Source: Amphiura filiformis (lineage: Eukaryota > Echinodermata > Ophiuroidea > Amphilepidida > Amphiuridae). Taken from it: a stretch of DNA of 64,000 nucleotides. Positions 1 to 12,881 of this stretch are shown here, piece by piece (position 1 is the stretch's first letter; each line of letters starts with the position of its first letter). The DNA is taken from the NCBI RefSeq assembly GCF_039555335.1, contig NC_092640.1, forward strand, positions 31,006,204-31,070,203, in the 5' to 3' direction. The translations under genes and the position numbers were made by a program. Under the pieces are notes generated by a model, which saw nothing but the letters and a program-made list of their open reading frames with translations, made no database searches and was not told where the DNA came from.

Positions 1-1606
1 AGTTTGTGCTTGCATGTTTGTTGGGGTTGGACATGTGGGTGACTGGATGGATGTTTGTTTTTTGCTTCCACGTATCTATTTTCTTTAGCCCGTTTGGAGG
101 CATTTCGGATTTTTTCTACGCGCTTTCTCCGGTTTTTCACTAGTTACTTTCTTTTCTTTTTTCAATTGATTTTTTTTTCTCACAAGAATTTAATTTTGAA
201 AATACTTCCAAAATTGGGCTAAAAATACACAATTTGTACCGAATATTTCCATTCCGTAAACAAAACCAGTCAAATCTGTAATAAAATGATAACAAGCTGA
301 CAGCCATATTGCCAGAATCTGCTGGTTTTTGCTAGGCCTCTCGGTTGTTTGATGGCATGTAAACGGTAGTCATTTTAAAGAAAAGGTGAACAATGATGGC
401 GCTATTAAGGTGAAATGTTGTTTGCATCTTTTGAAGGGGTAGACACTTGCAGTTGTATAATGCCATTAGAACATCAAAACGAAGAAGAAAAAACAACAAC
501 TAACAAGTGGCAAGGAAATTAAAAAAAAATATTTATCATTAAATGTAAGAAATAACTCATATAATTTGGTTAATTTAGATTTAAAATGTATGTGAATAGC
601 GCCCTCAATTTTCACACAAATGTGCATATATAGAATAAAAATTACCACAAAAAAGCAGGAAAAGATGAATAATTTGATTTAGAAACGAGAATCTGTGTTA
701 ACGGGTTAGGCCATTTTAAATCGCTTTGCGAAAAGTTTTTTGATACGTTCATTAATTTCTCAAAAAGTAAAAATCGCAGTTTAATAAATAACGGTTCAAA
801 TGAAAGCCATTATTGGTGGCTAACTGTTGTATCACTATGAATGACCTGACACCAATATAAACATTTGTTTCGGTGACCCAAGTTCATGGTCATATTTGCT
901 CACGCACTTTTTTACAGATGGCCTGGAATTTCATATTTCGGTTTCAGCGATTGCCCAAAAAAGGTGGTATGTTATTGAAAAGCGTTTCCGCTTGGAATGC
1001 AGATAGTTATTGTTGCTATTACTGTTCGCGATTATAATTTATGCACTTTTTAGCTGACAATTTTCAATGCATTTTACACACTAGAAATGTCGCTGGCATA
1101 AATACCGATATTTTTAACAGTATCGTTTTTATAAACCAAAATACCATCCACATTAGTTCCCAATACTTGGATGAAACCATAGATACCAAATCGGACTGCA
1201 GGTGATGAACAGATTTTAAACTAGAATTATTAAAAGAACCAGCGTAGGCCCTCTCAAAATGTACTTTTTAAAAATATCGAGTTGTAATAAAAAGTTTAAT
1301 TTTGGAATGCTTTTTCCTTGTTTTTTATAACAAGAAAATGCTTTACATACCCCAAACTTCTCACATAGTCTTGGCTCAATGTTCGTTACTGGTTGATATT
1401 ATTAAAATTAACCGATTTTCATTATAAACTTACTTTTTACCGCAATGTTTTCCCACGCAATGTTCAAGTATATTCCAAAAATGGCGCTGCTTTCAGTATC
1501 ACATTAATGACAAACCTTGTCCTAAGATGTGTGACAGTTTCTGACACTATATTCACGAGTTTTCACTAGCTATTCAAACATATGACAAATTTGGCTGGTT
1601 TGCGAA
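1..1606. other. AT-rich stretch, no gene recognised
   Basis: Open frames are short, low-complexity and carry no recognisable motif. I see no tandem repeat, terminal inverted repeat or convincing splice-flanked exon. Probably intergenic or intronic. Confidence 0.5.
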
Positions 1607-1781
1607 TATACCATTTTCACCCTGATGTGGATGTACTGTGTGAATTTCATTACACTCGCTAGCGTTCGATCAAAGCGCTGGTGTACACACGCACTCGCTT
1701 AAAGACGCCGCATAGATGCGCGAGCGAAACAGCTGCTTCAACGCGTTGACGCACTGCCACATCGGGGTGCAAAATGGTATA
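1607..1781. mobile_element. Small MITE (~175 bp), TA-flanked
   Basis: The left end TATACCATTTTCACCCTGAT and the right end (TGCAAAATGGTATA, preceded by CCACATCGGGG) form terminal inverted repeats of about 24 bp with one indel. Both ends finish in TATA, compatible with a TA target. The interior is more GC-rich than the flanks (GCGCGAGCG, ACGCGTTGACGC) and has no open frame. Non-autonomous; superfamily not assigned. Confidence 0.6.
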
Positions 1782-4630
1782 GGTAATAGATGACTATGAA
1801 AACTGAAACTCGTCCCCCGATAAAGGTTGGCAATTGAAGCAGGCGTCGGTTTAGCGAACTTTGCCTGTTTAATGCGAGTACAAGCGCCGCCCGGACTGTA
1901 AAAAGTTTCCGCATAGCGAATATGGGTTTAGCCTATTTAATGGCCTCTAGGCCCTATGATTTATTTTTCAAAAAGAAAGCCTAATCCTGGAGCCTAATCA
2001 ATTGAGAAGGGAATGGATTTTGTCACAATAATATCAAAATTAATACTTGTCGTCCATAACAAGAAGGAATGCATCACAATTTTTTGATATCCAGCTATAG
2101 TATTTTAATTGATTTACACTGAACATGAAGCTATAATATCTCTACTATATTCTTCATGCACTGAACATTTGCAGACCGGCCTACTCCATGTAGCGAGTAC
2201 CACATTAGATTGTGTTTACAAGAAATAATAAGCGCCACCTCCACGGAATATCCTATGTCAGCAACTTTGATGATAAAATATTATCTACAACCTCACACCT
2301 GTTTTTCAAGACCTCTCTTTTATCTATAATTGACCTCAAAGAAAGGATTAGAATTATTATAATAGAATCCCTGACCTGATCCAACGCATTATTAATGAGT
2401 CGCTGAGGGACTAGAATACTTTTATGGTTGAATGAACAATGTATGACCACTACACAGGTCAATGGCCTTATTGTGATCTGGCGGTTTTTTTAAAAGGACG
2501 GTCCCTGATGGTTGGGCATTATTTCCAGACAAGGAACAATAGGGACAAATTGCCTGGCAATGACGTCACATATAATCCCAGTCTATAGTGTGATCAGAAC
2601 ATTATAGGCTGGTGGTCATTTATAGTATGATCAGTACGAAAAGTCCAATGCGGTTTTTAATGTATTTTCAAAAATTAAAAGAACCACTTTATAGCGAGAA
2701 TTTTTGTAAGTTACACAGCTGAAGTTGTGAAATGGTTGAAATACTACAATATTACGGCGTAAACAAGAATATGTTTGTTTGGTCTTTATTCCTATAGGCA
2801 CATCCCTTAAAATAGCTATAAAATATAATTATCTGTATGTTAATGTCATAACCGTTGATTTTGTCAAGGTCTGAAAATGAACATTATACAATGTTTTGTT
2901 AGAAAAATCAATAAATGATCACATCAAACAACAGTGGCCTACATTATGGTTTTTAAGCTTATATTGCGTTCACGTTTTAAGACTGATAAATTTTGTAACA
3001 TTTTCTAAAAATGTTTGTAAACAAGAAAATAATTGGATGGATCGATATATTAGCTCAATTCATTTTGGCGTAGATACGCGCGCGTTTTTGTTTTTTTATG
3101 CCGAATGAAATATCTTATGGAAGGGGTTTAGTTGGTACAACCGCTTCCCCGTTCGTAGTACTAGGGTTAATGTTAAGATACCAAAATAGTACTCTTAAAG
3201 TTATATTTCCTGACATCATCAGCTTCCTTTTCTCGCGTTAGTACAGCATAATGCAGCATATACACATAATAATGCACACTGTGATTTATTTTGTCATGAG
3301 TGACTTCATTTGTATAAAAGTGGGTCATTCGCCCATATTTCAAGTTTTAAAAGGGTTGTTCCCATTATATGAGATCTTTAATTGTATGAAAATCAAGATT
3401 TGGATTTTTGACCCCTCATACACGAAATTAAATAAAAGCTTGGTTTTCAAGTGGCTGTCAGATTTCATCAAATTTGCGCACTTAATGTAGTCCTTTTTTA
3501 CATATATTTATAATATTAATCACCATCGGAAGCACTTAATCGATGTCCATCTGAAGAAGGCTAATTAAATTAAATGACGAATCCTGAACTAAATTTGATA
3601 TGTGTTTTATTTCAATTGTTATAAATTTGTTTCTGTAAATTGCTGCTCATACACGAGATGTGGGCACTCTGATAAACCTTTTTGGGTTCTCTAAAAGAAT
3701 CGAACCTGTAATGGTTCTCCAAATGGTTCTTAGTTTTTAGGAAGTGGTACCGAAGGGGCACTTTAGCATGTTAAGAACTCTTTGATTTTGATTTGATTTG
3801 ATTTGATTTGTTCGGGTTTTGACAACCCTGGATAACCCAAGAAACCCTAAGATTATTTCCATTGGAGTCTATTTGAACACCGGGGCGGGTTGGGAACAGT
3901 CAGTGGTTAACACCCTACTCTTTTCGAAACTGGCTGCGAAATACGTACAAGTATAGCTCTTTATACACTTAACCGACGGCTTAACACTACATATCTCAGA
4001 AAACAGTACAATATAGCAAAATCTAGGAAAAGAGGGATCAGCATTTTTTACTCATATTTTGAAGTTTCATTAGGTTCCCTAAAGTATTCATGAAAATGGT
4101 GATGAAAAATTCTCATATCCCCCCTGAGCAAGATACCAGACCCCCCTAAAACCGCCCTAAAATTGGCTTCTGCTAAGCCCTGACAAATTTGAAAATATTG
4201 AATTTTGCACACATTTCAGATGACATGTTTGAATATAACACAATGGTTTATCACTTTACTTTTTCTGTCATGTAATATTACATATTTTTACAATATAAAA
4301 ATGCACAGAAAGCTTTAAAAATGTTTGGAATGTTCTATTTTCAGCATGAGGGGTGAGACTATATTCTTGTATTTTTAAAATGTTAAAAATGCCTAATTTT
4401 CCCCAATCTTTGAGGGAAAAAATAAAAACCTCCATATCTTTTTTTATTTTTTATTTTTTTGTCATAAATTACCCCACTATTGATGTTTACAAAAATGCAT
4501 TCTAAATCATGGAGACTTCTTTAATATTTTACTTACATATCCACCAATTCAGGGCACTTTTAACAATTAGTCAAATTAGACATTTTTGTTACTTACGCTT
4601 CTACTTCCATATCACTGCATATAGTGATGA
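1782..4630. other. AT-rich stretch with a short ATTTG microsatellite
   Basis: No supported gene. The only clear structure is an imperfect (ATTTG)n microsatellite at about 3782-3811. Frames of 60-80 codons here have no family signature. Confidence 0.5.
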
Positions 4631-5273
4631 CTTCAAGTCAAAACTGCAACATTTTAGTTTATCACTCTATACCACATGACTACGGTGATACAAACATGTG
4701 ATATTAGCAAGGGTTAGTCCATTATTTCAAATGGGTGTTTGTAGAAAACTGGGGTGTCGTGGTTTTTGCTATATTCCACTGTGTAAAATGGCTGATATTG
4801 AGCAGATAACAGCTGTACGGGTATGCTAAATGCTCATATCTCTACAATATGATGCTAATTAGGAGAGTTGTATTAACTTGGTCAAACTTGACAAATATTG
4901 TTATAACAATAAGCAAAGAAAGACTTAAAAATGTTTTTTTTTAAACATCCAGGTCTCCATGTTTAAAATGCTTTAGTTCCTAATTTTAGGAACTGCATAT
5001 GGAAAGGACTTCAATTCAAAATTGCAATATTTTGTTTATCACTCAATACCACATGACTACGGTGACACAAACATGTGATATTAGCCAGGGTTGGTCCATT
5101 TTTTTCAAAGGGGTGTTTGTAGAAAACTGGGGTATCGTGGTTTTTGCTATATTCCACTGTTCAAAATGGCCGATATTAAGCAGATAATAGCTGTGCGGTA
5201 TGCTAAATGCTCATATCTCTACAATATGATGCTAATTAGGAGAGTTGCATTAACTTGGTCAAACTTAATAGCA
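4631..5273. repeat. Direct duplication, unit ~378 bp
   Basis: The segment starting CTTCAAGTCAAAACTGCAAC (4631-4895) recurs at 5009-5273 with scattered substitutions. Both carry the string ACATGACTACGGTGA and end with ACTTGGTCAAACTT. It abuts the left arm of the large inverted repeat, whose internal unit has a similar length (~360 bp), but the two units are different sequences. Confidence 0.75.
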
Positions 5274-5276
5274 AAT

Positions 5277-6550
5277 GTTTTGAAATCTTTAATGTGACTT
5301 AAAACACAATTCTGTATGTTTTTAAAGTAAAAATTCTAAAAATCTGTATTTTGACCATTTTATCAGTATTTGGTGAGCTAATGATGTCTTTTTGGTGTCA
5401 AATTAAAGTTACGCAACTTTTCTTGACAATTATTTGTGATTTCTTTCATATAAAGTCATTTTAATGTTGAAAAAAGACAAAATTTGGGCAAAAATCATGT
5501 TTTTTATAATTTTCATTAATTCTTGGTTTTTCAAATGTTTTGAAATATTTATGTCACTTAAAACACAATTCTGTATAATAGGCCTAAGAGACAATATTCT
5601 GCTGATTACAAAAATGTCTTTTTTTCATGAAAATAGTGAATTTAAAGGTAAGAAATGTATTTTTTACCAAAAACCTTCATTTTAAAGTAAAAATTCTAAA
5701 AATCGGTATTTTGACCATTTGATCAGTATTTGGTGAGCTATTGATGTCTTTTTGGTGTCAAATTAAAGCTACACAACTTTTCTTGACAATTATTTGTATT
5801 TTTGTTTTCATTTAAAGTCAATTTAATGTTGAAAAAAGACAAAATTTGGGCAAAAATCGTGTTTTTTTATATTTGTTTTTATTAATTTTTGTTTTTTCAA
5901 ATGTTTTGAAATATTTATGTCACTTAGAATACAATTCTGTATAATAGCCTAAGAGACAATATTCTGCTGATTACAAAGATGTCTTTTTTTCATGAAAATA
6001 GTAAATATAAATGTGCGAATTGGATTATTTACCAAAAACGCCCATTAAAAAAATCTAAAAATCAGTATTGTGACCATTTTCTCAATATTTGGTGAGCTAT
6101 TGATGTGTTTTTGGTGTCCAGTTAAAGCCATGTAACTGCTCATCACAATCAATTGTAATCTTTTTCACATGAAGTACTTCTAGTGTTCAAAAATACCAAA
6201 GCTGAGCAAAAATCATGGTTTTTACCACTTTAATCACCTTTGTTTCTTCTAATGTTTTTGAAACATTTAATGTGACTTGAAACATAATTCTGTATGTTTA
6301 CCGTAAAAGGCAATATTCTTTTGAGATTGCAAACATATCTTTTTTCATGAAAATAGTGGATGCAAAGGTGAGAAACGCATTTTTTTAACCGAACACCTTC
6401 ATTTAAAAGGAAAATGCTCAATTTCGTTATTTTGACCATTTTATCTGTACGCTGTTTGGTAAGCTATTGATGTCTCTTTGGTGTCACATGAAAGCCATGT
6501 AATTGTTTCTGGCAATACATCTGTAATATTTTGGACTATGAAGTACTTAA
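5277..6550. repeat. Left arm of large inverted repeat: ~360-bp tandem units
   Basis: The landmark TATTTGGTGAGCTA(T/A)TGATG recurs near 5370, 5730, 6090 and 6455, so the arm is about four tandem copies of a ~360-bp unit. Each copy also contains versions of AATTCTGTATAATAGGCCTA and GACAATATTCTGCTGATTAC. The whole stretch is the reverse complement of units in 9094-10675. The small open frame at 6230-6439 (minus) is matched at 9205-9414 (plus) only because the arms are copies of each other. Confidence 0.85.
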
Positions 6551-7782
6551 GGGGTACTACACACCATTGATTTTTTTTGCATTTTTTGCATTTTGTGAAG
6601 AAATTACAAAAACAAAATTGGACAAAGTGGTATGCAAAATGAAGGGGCAAATCTTCTCGTTTTATTGGTGGCATCGGTATCAATGTAGCTTACATGCTTT
6701 TGAAGATAGAAGCCAAAAGGAGGTACATCACTGATGATTTAAATTCACTTCATTTTGGAAAGCTTATTATCAACGGATAATTTTGGATATGTGTTGCTAA
6801 CACATTAGGGAAATAATGTTGATATGTAAAATGGGAATAAGTGGTCCCTGATTTCTTTTATGACTTCATGAACTTGGTGCTCCACAACTATCAAAAAACG
6901 AACCGGTTAAAATGCTTCTATTTTCAATGTCGAGCTATATTTTGTATTTTGAACTTGCAACACTATGTCACTGAAACTTAATTAAGCCATAGGTAACAGG
7001 TTACCACAACCACACTACAGCAATGTTGAAAAAGATTGTAATTTTTTGTCACCTATACCACCATATTAGGTAGTTTTCCGTAAGCTTCATTTTTGTGATT
7101 TTGGTAACAATTTTATATTTATTTGCCCAATCCAACTCAACTAGGCAATCTAAATTGTACTCACCATTTACATCCCAAGGTATTTTAGTATATCCACCTC
7201 ACACATTTCCATTATATATCCAGTAACAGACAAAATATCAAAATTGATGCCTCATTATGACATGTATTATATCACAGACTATCACATGTATTCAAAATTG
7301 ATGCCTGAATTTGACCTGAACCAATTGACCTATAACCTGACCTTTGATGACCTTATAGCCTTTTTTAATCTCTTTTCCTGACAACATATTATAGAAGATA
7401 CATACATGGTGTAGTATTAAATTGTCTATGTGGAAGAGATTATTTAGGCCTATTTAATTTGTTCAGTGTTATAATCAGTGAGTATATTTCTATAGATAGT
7501 ATAACAAAGGATTTAATGTATTCTATTCATGTATTCTACTTCGACATGTTCAATAGAATAAATAATGGTTTGTTATGAAACACACATCTCAGTTACCAGG
7601 ATACAGTAAAAAAAAAAATATATAGGGCTAAAATAATTTTCTAAAATGGTTTAAAACCACTTTGTATGTAGAGATATTTTATAAATTCAGGACATGAGAT
7701 GATGAACATATTTATATACTTTATAAATTTGCAACAAAAAAAAGAAGATGGGTACTGATGAAAATCAGGGTATTAAATCGCC
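6551..7782. mobile_element. TTAA-flanked 1.2-kb insertion inside the left arm
   Basis: The insertion starts GGGGTACTACACACCATTG immediately after TTAA (6547-6550) and is followed by TTAA (7783-7786). The opposite arm gives the uninterrupted site: read in reverse complement, 9090-9101 is GTAC-TTAA-TCTA with a single TTAA. The left terminus is a variant of the GGGGGTACTACACCCCTG terminus of the 54.0-kb MITE; the right terminus is degenerate. TTAA duplication is the hallmark of the piggyBac superfamily, but no transposase is visible. Confidence 0.7.
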
Positions 7783-7910
7783 TTAATCTAACTACCAAGT
7801 TAAAAGGCTATTATACTTTAAAATAATTTGACGAGGGCAAAATAAAAATCATGGAGTTTACTGTAGAAACCACTTGCGAGCTTCATTTACACCAACCCCT
7901 ATATGGTCAA
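7783..7910. repeat. Left arm of large inverted repeat, inner part
   Basis: Reverse complement of about 8970-9097, sharing TAACTACCAAGTTAA and ATCATGGAGTTTA. It continues the left arm beyond the TTAA insertion. At its inner end it carries the start of the same LINE-endonuclease-like fragment seen in the right arm. Confidence 0.7.
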
Positions 7911-8389
7911 CATTGAGGGTGGCCATGATGGGTTATCATTTTAAGGATGTCTACGTTTAGCTTTTGTCATTCAGTTAGTATGCCTGAGATGAAAAACATA
8001 AGGGGGGATCTACTACTTCAGGACTCTATGACGTGCCAGTGACGTTCTTATAATGTCTATCCTTGTTTATGGGGCAAATTTCAAACTAATTCCTCGCTTT
8101 AGAGTGTCTTTATTTGAGTAAAATCCACGTTTAGGGTTAGTTTGACACATTTTCAATATCCTAGTTTAGGGTCATTTTTGAAAGCAATTCACGCGGATGC
8201 TTACAACTTTTATACATGAGTGCCCTCCCCCCTCTGCGGGAACAGTTTGGAACATTGAAATACCGTAACCAGTTTAAGACCACATGAAGACTCTACACCA
8301 AATTTAAATTTATACCCATGATAGTGAATACCAGCAAGAAATGAAAAGCATGGTTGATTTTACAGGTATATAGCTGTGTATAAATTACC
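7911..8389. other. Spacer of the large inverted repeat, no gene
   Basis: Unique AT-rich sequence between the arms. No motif or exon recognised. Confidence 0.5.
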
Positions 8390-9035
8390 CGTCTCATCGG
8401 CTAGCTTGAGGTCCTCCATCTTCATCTGTTTGATGAGTGCATCAAGTTCATCCACTTTGTAGGATTCTTTCAGGCAGGCGTTCAAGTTCTTCCATCGTTC
8501 TTCTTGTCCTCGTCCCTTTCTATTTAAGTTTGATTGTCTTGTCTGAAACCCAGTTTGAATGAATGCTTGACAACTATTCTCTCTGCCACTTCTCGGATTG
8601 CGTTTTCAAAGATACCATACCTGCCAGAGATAGTTGATGATGTGTTATCCAAGTCCAGAGCTTAGAATTAGTTTGGCAGCTCCAACTGGAGCCTCAGAGC
8701 AGATTCTTGCAGCTTCATTCAGTTGAACTTGGGTCTTTTGGCAGGTTTCCTTTTGCTAGTTCGCAGACTTGTAAGAAGTATAGGATACTGAGGATACATT
8801 GGACGGAATCCAATTCTACTGTATTGTAGGAACTACAGTTGCAGAAATAATTACTCACACTATAACTTGCTGTAAAATAGAATGACGGTTTCTGGGCTGG
8901 AGAAAGCTCAACTGGGCAGGTCTAAGGTTGTATTCCTGGCACATGGTGATCAATCGGTCACCATTGTCGGTGTTTCTATAGAAGTGGTTGCGTAAATGAA
9001 GTTCGCAATTGGTTTCTACATTAAACTCCATGATT
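8390..9035 (-). pseudogene. Decayed LINE fragment, endonuclease-like region
   Basis: Read on the minus strand, about 9030-8880 translates without a stop through NTDNGDRLITMCQEYNL and a PRNRHSI string. This resembles the late part of apurinic-type endonuclease domains of non-LTR retrotransposons, where N-(D/E)NG-RL---C---L is followed by R(N/S)R-(T/S). Downstream the frame is broken by stops and at least one shift, but coding-like pieces continue (EAARICSEAPVGAAKLILSS at about 8720-8660; EERWKNLNACLKESYKVDEL at about 8500-8450), as expected for the linker before the reverse transcriptase. No RT motif follows before the region ends near a GT-like site at 8390. The family call rests on motif resemblance by eye; a decayed host-gene copy is an alternative. 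Confidence 0.4.
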
Positions 9036-10675
9036 TTGATTTTGCCCTTGTCAAATTATTCTAAAGTATAATAGACTTAACTTGGTAGTTAGATTAAGTA
9101 CTTTATAGTCCAAAATATTACAAATGTATTGCCAGAAACAATTACATGGCTTTCATGTGACACCAAAGAGACATCAATAGCTTACCAAATAGAGTACAGA
9201 TAAAATGGTCAAAATAACGAAATTGAGCATTTTTCTTTTAAATGAGGGCGTTTGGTTAAAAAAATGCATTTCTCACCTTTGCATCCACTATTTTCATGAA
9301 AAAAGATATGTTTGCAATCTCAAAAGAATATTGCCTTTTACGGTAAACATACAGAATTATGTTTCAAGTCACATTAAATGTTTCAAAAACATTAGAAGAA
9401 ACAAAGGTGATTAAAGTGGTAAAAACCATGATTTTTGCTCAGCTTTGGTATTTTTGAACACTAGAAGTACTTCATGTGAAAAAGATTACAATTGATTGTG
9501 ATGAGCAGTTACATGGCTTTAACTGGACACCAAAAACACATCAATAGCTCACCAAATATTGAGAAAATGGTCACAATACTGATTTTAGATTTTTTAATGG
9601 GTGTTTTTGGTAAATTAACCAATTCGCACATTTATATTTACTATTTTCATGAAAAAAATACATTTTTGTAATCAGCAGAATATTGTCTCTTAGGCCTATT
9701 ATACAGAATTGTCAAGAAAAGTTGTGTAGCTTTAATTTGACTCCAAAAGACATCAATAGCTCACCAAACACTGATCAAATGGTCAAAATACCAATTTTTA
9801 GAATTTTTACTTTAAAAAGAAGGTTTTTGGTAAAAAAAAATTAATTTCTTACCTTTAAATTCACTATTTTTTGAAATTTTTTTTTTTGTAATCAGCAGAA
9901 TATTGTCTCTTAGGCTTATTTTACAGAATTGTGTTTTAAGTGACATAAATGTTTCAAAACATTTGAAAAACCAAAAAATAAAATGATAAAAAAACATGAT
10001 TTTTGCCCAAATTTTGTCTTTTTTCAACATTAATGACTTTATATGAAAAAAAATACAAATAATTGTCAAGAAAAGTTGTGTAGCTTTAATTTGACTCCAA
10101 AAAGACATCAATAGCTCACCAAACACTGATCAAATGGTCAAAATACCAATTTTTATAATTTTTACTTTAAAATGAAGGTTTTTGGTAAAAAAAATAATTT
10201 CTTACCTTTAAATTCACAATTTTTTTGAAATTTTTTTTTTGTAATCAGCAGAATATTGTCTCTTAGGCTTATCATACAGAATTGTGTTTTAAGTGACATA
10301 AATATTTCAAACATTTGAAAAACCAAAATTAATAAAAATGATAAAAAAAACATGATTTTTGCCCAAATTTTGCCTTTTTTCAACATTAAAATGACTTTAT
10401 ATGAAAAAATTACAAATAATTGTCAAGAAAAGTTGCGTAGCTTTAATTTGACACCAAAAAGACATCAATAGCTCACCAAATACTGATCAAATGGTCAAAA
10501 TACCGATTTTTTGAATTTTTACTTTAAAATGAAGGTTTTTGGTAAAAAATGCATTTCTTACCTTTAAATTCACTATTTTTTTGAAAAAAATACATTTTTG
10601 TAATCAGAAGAATATTATTAGGCTAAATATACAGAATTGTGTTTTAAGTCACATTAAAGATTTCAAAACACATTT
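8970..10675. repeat. Right arm of large inverted repeat, five tandem units
   Basis: Contains the reverse complement of the left-arm unit (CATCAATAGCTCACCAAA) near 9172, 9538, 9750, 10106 and 10463. Spacings are about 366, 210, 356 and 357 bp, so there is one more copy than in the left arm and one copy is internally shortened. It ends near TTTCAAAACACA, matching the start of the left arm. The two arms differ by substitutions and copy number, so this is an old or gene-converted palindrome rather than an obvious assembly mirror. Confidence 0.85.
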
Positions 10676-11392
10676 TTTTTTTCAATAAATACATGTAACA
10701 AAAGTTGAAAACATATTTTCAAATTAGCAAGAATGCCTAGACTCTACTTTCAGCATATTTCCAGTTCAATAAAATTAAATTTTGCCCGAAATCGTATATT
10801 ATGGCTTTAACCACTATAAAACATTTGATGTCCTACCTAAAGATACTTCATGAATCCCGAACTAAATTTCTAACTTATGCATTTACAGCCTCACTCACAA
10901 TAATGTCTTTTATTTCAGTATTAAAACCTCGGTCGAGGTTTTCCAAAGTTTGAAAAATAACGGTTAGTTAATGAAATAACGGTTAGTTTATGAAAAAGAC
11001 AAAGTGGAATTTAGCAGCGCGACGAGGTTTATTTACCCGTTATAGAGTTCTATTGTATTCGCTATTGTATCCGCTGTTGTATTCTATTCATAAAAACTAG
11101 TGCGGGAATCGCGGGAATTGCTGAGATACACATTTTTTGCTGATCTCTACCGCCGGCGTTTCGCAATTATTAATTTTCAAAATGATCCCATACTTTTTGT
11201 TCTTGTTTTACTGGAAGATTTTTTTCGCTACTAAAAGTTTATGATCCCTACATATTTTCCAGCCCCACCAAAGTATTTCTGAACACTCCCTTATTTAGAA
11301 CTCTTTCTGAGTATCCAATCTATCAAAATAAAGGCAATGTTTTTATCTGATATTTTAGCGATATGTGACACGTTTTTTTTTTTTTTTCTCAG
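10676..11392. other. No gene; probable intron 3' part
   Basis: Contains a short palindrome (AAAACCTCGGTCGAGGTTTT, 10923-10942) and a duplicated AATAACGGTTAGTT. It ends in a long T-run followed by CTCAG, a good splice acceptor for the exon that follows. Confidence 0.45.
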
Positions 11393-11987
11393 TTGTCAGT
11401 GCAGTGTTCTCCTTGGTTTCGTTGATATGGGTAACCAGATCATGGTACGTGGACGAAGAGGACGACATTATCTTAATGGGAGCAGTAGGCCTAAACATCG
11501 TCGACATGTCAGATCAAACACTTTCAATACAATATATCAAAGATCTTTGGTGTAACATGTTAGATGGTAAATACAACAAATGGCTAGCTGCTCACGTTTG
11601 TCTGTTGGTGTGGCTTCTACTGACAATTTCTCCAACTGTGATATCAATGGCACTCTTTGCATCTTATTACACCTGGAAATTTTTTCCCGTTATCGCTGTA
11701 TATTGGGTGGTGATTTTTATAGAATTAACGATGTTTTCATATTATTATGGTCCTAATGAGGGCTATGATAATATATTAGGGATCTCTTGTATTATTTGTT
11801 TGAGACTTTAGTAATTAGCAGCTTCCCTAGCATGTTCATAGGTCCATTTTGGTGGTTCTTCTCCAGAATAAGCGATGTTTACTTCTCCTTCATATGGATG
11901 TGTGTTGCTCTGACTACACAATTCATAGCCAACATATCATTGTTCACTGCTTGGTATAACACCTTAAAATCTATAATGCTAAAATAA
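11393..11987 (+). pseudogene. XK-related-like multipass membrane protein exon, frameshifted
   Basis: After a T-rich tract and CAG, an open frame (codon phase 1 from the previous exon) begins VSAVFSLVSLIWVTRSWY. It then shows a hydrophobic span around LAAHVCLLVWLLLTISP, the string ISMALFASYYTWKFFPVIAV and a VYWVVIFIELTMF span. A small residue-ALFAS string followed by an aromatic-rich span and a -(H/Y)W- span is the pattern of the XK/XKR family (phospholipid scramblase-related membrane proteins). The frame stops at about 11811, but the adjacent frame continues at once with YYLFETLVISSFP and a further span (WMCVALTTQFIANISLFTAW) to 11987. One indel near 11785-11800 therefore separates two halves of one protein. 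It is either a pseudogene, a sequencing error or a null allele. Family call by motif resemblance only. Confidence 0.45.
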
Positions 11988-12881
11988 AATCTTCCACAAA
12001 ACAAATTTTTGCTGGCACAATAAATCACTACACCTTTAAAAAAATACTATTTCCGGAAAATTAAGAAAAAGTAGATGTAAATACATGTTTCACTTTTGGA
12101 ACTTGCGTTTAGGCATGCAATATATATTTTTATCTTTGTCAAAGTATTTTCACACAAATTTTCATAAGAAACTGCGGACTTCAACTATGTGGATTATAGC
12201 ATTCATATCAAGTGTTACTTTTTTCACATCAAAATGTTGCACCATACAGTCACCATATGGTGCTCTGTATTATTCTGCTATTTTGACCAGGTTTAACCAG
12301 AACTGCTCATGGAGTATTTTACATCCCTTATAAAAATAATGAATTGGTTACCTCTGCTAATTTCAATGATCTGTAGGTTTTAAACACAAAAAGACACTTT
12401 GCATCGAGGGATTAGTTGGTCTCATACCTTGACAAACTTTTTAAACATTTCTTCTATTTAGAATAAGTGACAAAATTTAAGGAGAAGTATCGTTCCAACG
12501 ATATGGGATTACATGACAAAGAATAACCTTATTTTTATATTATTCTTTTCCCCAAGATTGATTTATTTTCAGTACCATTATTGAATATAATATTTTAATT
12601 CAGCGATCAGTGCAGCAACATATGACAAGACATTCATCTTCTTGGATCAAAGTTGTGGTAGACGATTTTTTTAATAATTCCTCTGTTGTATCATCAACCA
12701 ATTGTTACCTTCAGTATTAACTTTTTAGCAGTAAACTATTTCCTTGCCATTTACTTTCAGGATAAACAATACCACTATTCCGATCCTTTTTGGGTACAAT
12801 ACCTATCTGATATTGTCTGCAATTATTCCAGTTCGACAATTTTCAGTTTGAACATGTCTTCGGCCAAATGCATAATTTGAA
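11988..12881. other. No gene recognised
   Basis: AT-rich; the frames at 12085-12333 and 12686-12880 have no motif. A lone satellite-like unit starts near 12828 and leads into the array. Confidence 0.45.

Noticed and set aside
6230..9414. Identical 69-codon frames on opposite strands
   Set aside because: They are the same piece of the inverted-repeat arms, AT-rich and without motif.
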